The notes under the pieces were generated by a model that saw nothing but the letters and a program-made list of their open reading frames with translations, had not been told where the DNA came from and searched no databases. Below, in pieces: positions 61,035 through 64,000 of a DNA stretch of 64,000 nt; positions within the stretch are counted from its first letter, which is position 1; every line of letters starts with the position of its first letter. A program made the position numbers and the translations under genes. The stretch is from the NCBI RefSeq assembly GCF_003601925.1, contig NZ_QZWH01000031.1:1-64000 (forward strand), given 5' to 3'. The stretch is from Buttiauxella izardii (GTDB lineage: Bacteria; Pseudomonadota; Gammaproteobacteria; Enterobacterales; Enterobacteriaceae).

Positions 61035-62211
61035 AGCCTTTGACGATTACGGCTTTGGTTGCGGAAATGGCGCGAGCAATTGCATCTTCCACGCTAGAAC
61101 CCGTCGCCAGTGCGACACCCATTCGGCGTTTTCCGTTAATTTCTGGCTTACCAAACAGACGCACCTGTAAGCCCGCACCCAGCGCCGCATCGACATTGCC
61201 GTACTGCACGTTATCGCTGGTCAATTCTGGAAGGATAACCGCAGAAGCTGCCGGGCCGTACTGGCGAATATCGCCAATCGGCAAGCCGAGAAATGCGCGA
61301 ACATGCAACGCGAACTCTGACAAATCCTGAGAAATCAGCGTCACCATGCCGGTATCGTGAGGGCGAGGGGAGACTTCGCTGAAAATCACTTCGTCGCCAC
61401 AAACGAACAACTCAACGCCAAATAGCCCATAGCCCCCTAACGCTTTCACGACTTTCTCAGCGATTTCCTGAGAGCGCGCAAGTGCCGCATCACTCATTTT
61501 CTGTGGCTGCCAGGATTCGCGATAATCGCCATCTTCCTGACGGTGGCCGACTGGCGCGCAGAAATGCACGCCGTCAACCGCGCTGATGGTCAATAGAGTG
61601 ATTTCAAAATCAAAATTCACCACGCCTTCTACAATCACTTTTCCTTTACCTGCGCGGCCACCTTCTTGTGCGTATTCCCAGGCTTGCCCTAAATGTTCGG
61701 CATGGCGCACAAAACTTTGCCCTTTACCGGAAGAGCTCATTACCGGTTTAACGATACAAGGCAGGCCGATTTCATCGACCGCTTTTAAGAATGCGGCTTC
61801 GCTATCGGCAAAACGGTAGCTTGATGTAGGCAACCCAAGCTCTTCTGCGGCCAGACGACGAATGCCTTCGCGGTTCATGGTGAGTTGTGTGGCTCGGGCG
61901 CAAGGCACTACGCGCTGACCTTGTTTCTCAAGTTCAACCAGCATATCTGTAGCAATTGCTTCAATTTCGGGAACAATGAAGTCAGGCATTTCAGCGGCAA
62001 CCAGCTTTTTAAGCTCAGCACCATCGAGCATATTAATGACGTGGCTGCGGTGTGCGACATGCATCGCAGGGGCGTCTGCATAGCGGTCAACGGCAATCAC
62101 TTCGATTCCGAGACGCTGACATTCAATCGCCACTTCTTTTCCTAATTCACCCGATCCTAACAACATCACACGCGTAGCTGAAGGACGAAGCGCTGTTCCC
62201 AACATTGACAT
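61033..62211 (-). CDS. purT: Formate-dependent GAR transformylase PurT
   Basis: ATP-grasp enzyme of 392 residues that formylates glycinamide ribonucleotide with formate and ATP in purine synthesis. N-terminal [16 protein letters not shown], the ATP-grasp loop [11 protein letters not shown], and metal ligands in FGVELFV and [12 protein letters not shown] are present. A PurR box lies upstream. Confidence 0.96.
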   Translation of the reverse strand: MSMLGTALRPSATRVMLLGSGELGKEVAIECQRLGIEVIAVDRYADAPAMHVAHRSHVINMLDGAELKKLVAAEMPDFIVPEIEAIATDMLVELEKQGQRVVPCARATQLTMNREGIRRLAAEELGLPTSSYRFADSEAAFLKAVDEIGLPCIVKPVMSSSGKGQSFVRHAEHLGQAWEYAQEGGRAGKGKVIVEGVVNFDFEITLLTISAVDGVHFCAPVGHRQEDGDYRESWQPQKMSDAALARSQEIAEKVVKALGGYGLFGVELFVCGDEVIFSEVSPRPHDTGMVTLISQDLSEFALHVRAFLGLPIGDIRQYGPAASAVILPELTSDNVQYGNVDAALGAGLQVRLFGKPEINGKRRMGVALATGSSVEDAIARAISATKAVIVKG

Positions 62212-62254
62212 AATCTGTATACCCGAGCAGAGAAAATAGACCGGCGGATTATAA

Positions 62255-62270
62255 ACGAAAACGTTTGCGC
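62255..62270. promoter_or_regulatory. PurR operator of purT
   Basis: ACGAAAACGTTTGCGC matches the PurR consensus ACGCAAACGTTTGCGT at all but two positions, 44 bases before the purT start. Confidence 0.88.
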
Positions 62271-62315
62271 ACGCAGTTTTTTTCCCGCTTGCGGTACAGG
62301 GTTAATATCATTACA

Positions 62316-62331
62316 CTGTTTAAATAAACAG
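62316..62331. promoter_or_regulatory. LexA (SOS) box of yebG
   Basis: CTGTTTAAATAAACAG is a nearly perfect palindrome fitting CTG-N10-CAG, 17 bases before the yebG ATG. E. coli yebG is SOS-induced. Confidence 0.9.
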
Positions 62332-62348
62332 TTAATCGGAGCTGCAAA

Positions 62349-62711
62349 ATGGCGGTTGAAATTAAATACGTTGTGGTACGAGAGGGGCAGGAAAAAATGT
62401 CTTTTGCCAGTAAAAAGGATGCAGACGCCTACGACAAAATGCTCGACCTGGCTGAAGTTCTGGGCGAATGGTTAACCCATAGCCCGGTGACTCTTGAAGA
62501 AGGGCAAGCGGATGTGTTGGCAATGTGGATGGCAGAAAATAAAGATGTGCTCTCCACGGTGCTGAGAAGCGGTAAATTGCCAGAGCTGGAAACGGCTGAT
62601 GCGGTTGATGAAGCTCAGGTTGATGAAGTCCAGGTCGATGAATCTGTCGCCGAAGAAACCGTTGACGACAAAGTCGCTGAGCACCCTCGTAAACGTACCA
62701 AAGCAGCCTGA
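62349..62711 (+). CDS. yebG: SOS-induced protein YebG
   Basis: DNA-damage-inducible protein of 120 residues matching YebG (MAVEIKYVVVREGQEKMSF). The C-terminal 40 residues are a low-complexity acidic repeat (VDEAQVDEVQVDESVAEE) ending in a basic tail (RKRTKAA). The biochemical role is unknown. A LexA box lies directly upstream. Confidence 0.93.
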   Translation: MAVEIKYVVVREGQEKMSFASKKDADAYDKMLDLAEVLGEWLTHSPVTLEEGQADVLAMWMAENKDVLSTVLRSGKLPELETADAVDEAQVDEVQVDESVAEETVDDKVAEHPRKRTKAA

Positions 62712-62717
62712 GTTGCG

Positions 62718-62746
62718 CCGCGTCGGGTTACCGGCGCGGTTCTTTT
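62718..62746 (+). terminator. Terminator after yebG
   Basis: CCGCGTCGG / CCGGCGCGG stem (one wobble pair), GTTA loop, then TTCTTTT. Confidence 0.75.
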
Positions 62747-62828
62747 CTCATCTTTAGTCTTATCAGACACTTCTTGACACCCTGTCGCTTAACCTCAGAT
62801 GTTAAGTTCCTAATAAAAGGTGTCTCTT

Positions 62829-63518
62829 ATGAGCAACTGGTTACAGCAACTTCAGTCGATGCTGGGGCAGGCAACGCAATCCGTGCAGAATCACACCGGT
62901 CAGAGTCAATCTTCACCGGGGAATAATTCTCAAGGTCTGAGCAAATTATTAGTGCCCGGCGCGCTGGGTGGCCTGGCCGGTTTATTACTGGCGAACAAAT
63001 CATCGCGCAAATTACTCACGAAATACGGTACTGGCGCGCTGCTGGTGGGTGGCGGGGCGGTTGCAGGAAGCGTGTTGTGGAACAAATATAAAGACCGAGT
63101 TCGTGAAGCCCACCAGGGTGAACCGCAATTCGGGCAGCAACAATCTCCGGTAGATGTGCGCACGCAGCGTCTGGTGATGGCACTGGTTTTTGCCGCCAAA
63201 AGCGATGGGCATATTGATGATAAAGAACGCCAGATTATCGAACAGCAACTGCGTGATGCAGGCATCGAAGGGCCGGGGCGTAATCTGATTCAGCAAGCCA
63301 TCGACCAGCCTCTTGATCCACAGCGCCTGGTGCAAGGCGTTAATAACGAAGAAGAAGCGCTCGAGCTTTACTTCTTAAGTTGCGCGGCAATCGACATCGA
63401 TCATTTCATGGAACGCAGTTATCTGAATGCGCTAGGTGATGCGTTAAAAATCCCGCAGGATGTACGCGAAGGCATTGAAAAAGACCTTCAGCAACAGAAA
63501 CTCAGTCTGCCGGGTTAA
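62829..63518 (+). CDS. yebE: DUF533 membrane protein YebE
   Basis: Inner-membrane protein of about 229 residues. It has a Gln/Ser-rich N-terminus, a glycine-rich hydrophobic segment ([13 protein letters not shown], then [16 protein letters not shown]), and a C-terminal TerB-like acidic domain ([17 protein letters not shown]). E. coli yebE responds to envelope stress; the function is unknown. A GTG 3 codons earlier is the alternative start. yebF, its neighbour in E. coli, is absent here. Confidence 0.88.
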   Translation: MSNWLQQLQSMLGQATQSVQNHTGQSQSSPGNNSQGLSKLLVPGALGGLAGLLLANKSSRKLLTKYGTGALLVGGGAVAGSVLWNKYKDRVREAHQGEPQFGQQQSPVDVRTQRLVMALVFAAKSDGHIDDKERQIIEQQLRDAGIEGPGRNLIQQAIDQPLDPQRLVQGVNNEEEALELYFLSCAAIDIDHFMERSYLNALGDALKIPQDVREGIEKDLQQQKLSLPG

Positions 63519-63530
63519 TCCCGGCATTTT
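63509..63530 (+). terminator. Weak terminator at yebE stop
   Basis: GCCGGG / CCCGGC stem with the stop codon in the loop, followed by ATTTTCC. Confidence 0.55.
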
Positions 63531-63610
63531 CCTTAAAATCCCACGTTACGCTTGCAAGGCTGTCTGAATTTGCCACCCTTACAGGGTGTTAACTCAAAAA
63601 GAAAAACGAC

Positions 63611-64000
63611 ATGCCACCAAAAGCAAAAAAAATTCCCCATACCATGATCGAGCATGGTGATACCCGCATCGACAACTACTACTGGTTGCGCGACGACGAT
63701 CGCGCCGATGCGCAAGTCCTTGATTATCTTCATCAGGAGAATGACTACGGTCGTCAGGTGATGGGTACACAGCAGGCATTACAAGACCGCCTGCTTAAAG
63801 AGATGATCGACCGAATCCCGCAGCGTGATGTTTCCGCGCCTTATACCCAAAATGGCTATCGTTACCGCCAGGTTTTTGAAACGGGTAATGAATACGCTAT
63901 TTATCAGCGTCAGTCCGTGATCCTTGATGAATGGGAAGAATGGAGCACGCTGGTGGACGGTAATCGCCGTGCCGCGCACAGCGAGTTTTACACCATGGGC
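63611..64000 (+). CDS. ptrB: Oligopeptidase B (5' part)
   Basis: The first 130 codons of a prolyl-oligopeptidase-family serine peptidase that cuts after Arg and Lys. They match the E. coli PtrB N-terminus ([47 protein letters not shown]). Only part of the beta-propeller region is included; the catalytic domain lies beyond the window edge. Confidence 0.93.
   Translation, partial: MPPKAKKIPHTMIEHGDTRIDNYYWLRDDDRADAQVLDYLHQENDYGRQVMGTQQALQDRLLKEMIDRIPQRDVSAPYTQNGYRYRQVFETGNEYAIYQRQSVILDEWEEWSTLVDGNRRAAHSEFYTMG

Overview
The window is a chromosomal segment of a motile member of the Enterobacteriaceae. The evidence is near-complete colinearity, as I recall it, with the E. coli K-12 stretch uspC-flhDC-motAB-cheAW-tar-tap-cheRBYZ-flhBAE-argS-yecM-cutC-cmoBA-yecNED-aspS-nudB-yebC-ruvCAB-znuBCA-mepM-lpxM-pykA-hexR-zwf-edd-eda-purT-yebG-yebE-ptrB. 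The proteins closely resemble their E. coli counterparts. I cannot name the genus from sequence alone. Relative to the remembered K-12 order, yecT, torYZ, yebB and yebF are absent.

Layout: 0-6.8 kb holds uspC, the flagellar master regulator flhDC with its long upstream region, and the motAB-cheAW operon. 6.8-15.2 kb is accessory DNA between cheW and tar: a class II Fic protein with a palindrome at its start, a dicarboxylate/amino-acid symporter, and a five-gene archaic (Csu-type) chaperone-usher pilus operon. 15.2-21.6 kb resumes flagellar/chemotaxis genes with a textbook sigma-28 promoter, then tar, tap and cheRBYZ. The cheZ-flhB junction carries a wrecked gene on the minus strand: the start of a dGTP triphosphohydrolase, an internal deletion, an in-frame TGA and a one-base frameshift. 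flhBAE follows.

Between flhE and argS lies a second accessory block: a transporter and unsaturated rhamnogalacturonyl hydrolase pair (rhiTN-like) and an LpxA paralogue whose acyl-ruler glycine is replaced by Asp. Between cutC and cmoB, where K-12 has torYZ, sits the most interesting item: a complete five-gene Dlt-like operon (dltD, a 39-aa dltX-like peptide, dltB, dltA, dltC) in a Gram-negative genome. Several active-site positions differ from Gram-positive Dlt proteins (DltB WHG to WNG, DltA Cys to Ile). It probably aminoacylates or acylates a periplasmic or surface glycan whose identity is not visible here.

39.5-64 kb is ordinary core genome: tRNA modification (cmoAB), aspS, Holliday junction processing (ruvCAB), zinc uptake (znuABC, Zur box), cell wall and lipid A enzymes (mepM, lpxM), and central carbon metabolism (pykA, hexR, zwf, edd, eda). 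purT, yebG, yebE and the start of ptrB close the window. Recognisable control sites include CRP, Zur, HexR, GntR, PurR, two LexA boxes and a candidate ArgR site. ERIC and REP-like palindromes sit between core genes. No rRNA, tRNA, CRISPR array, insertion sequence or intact prophage was seen.
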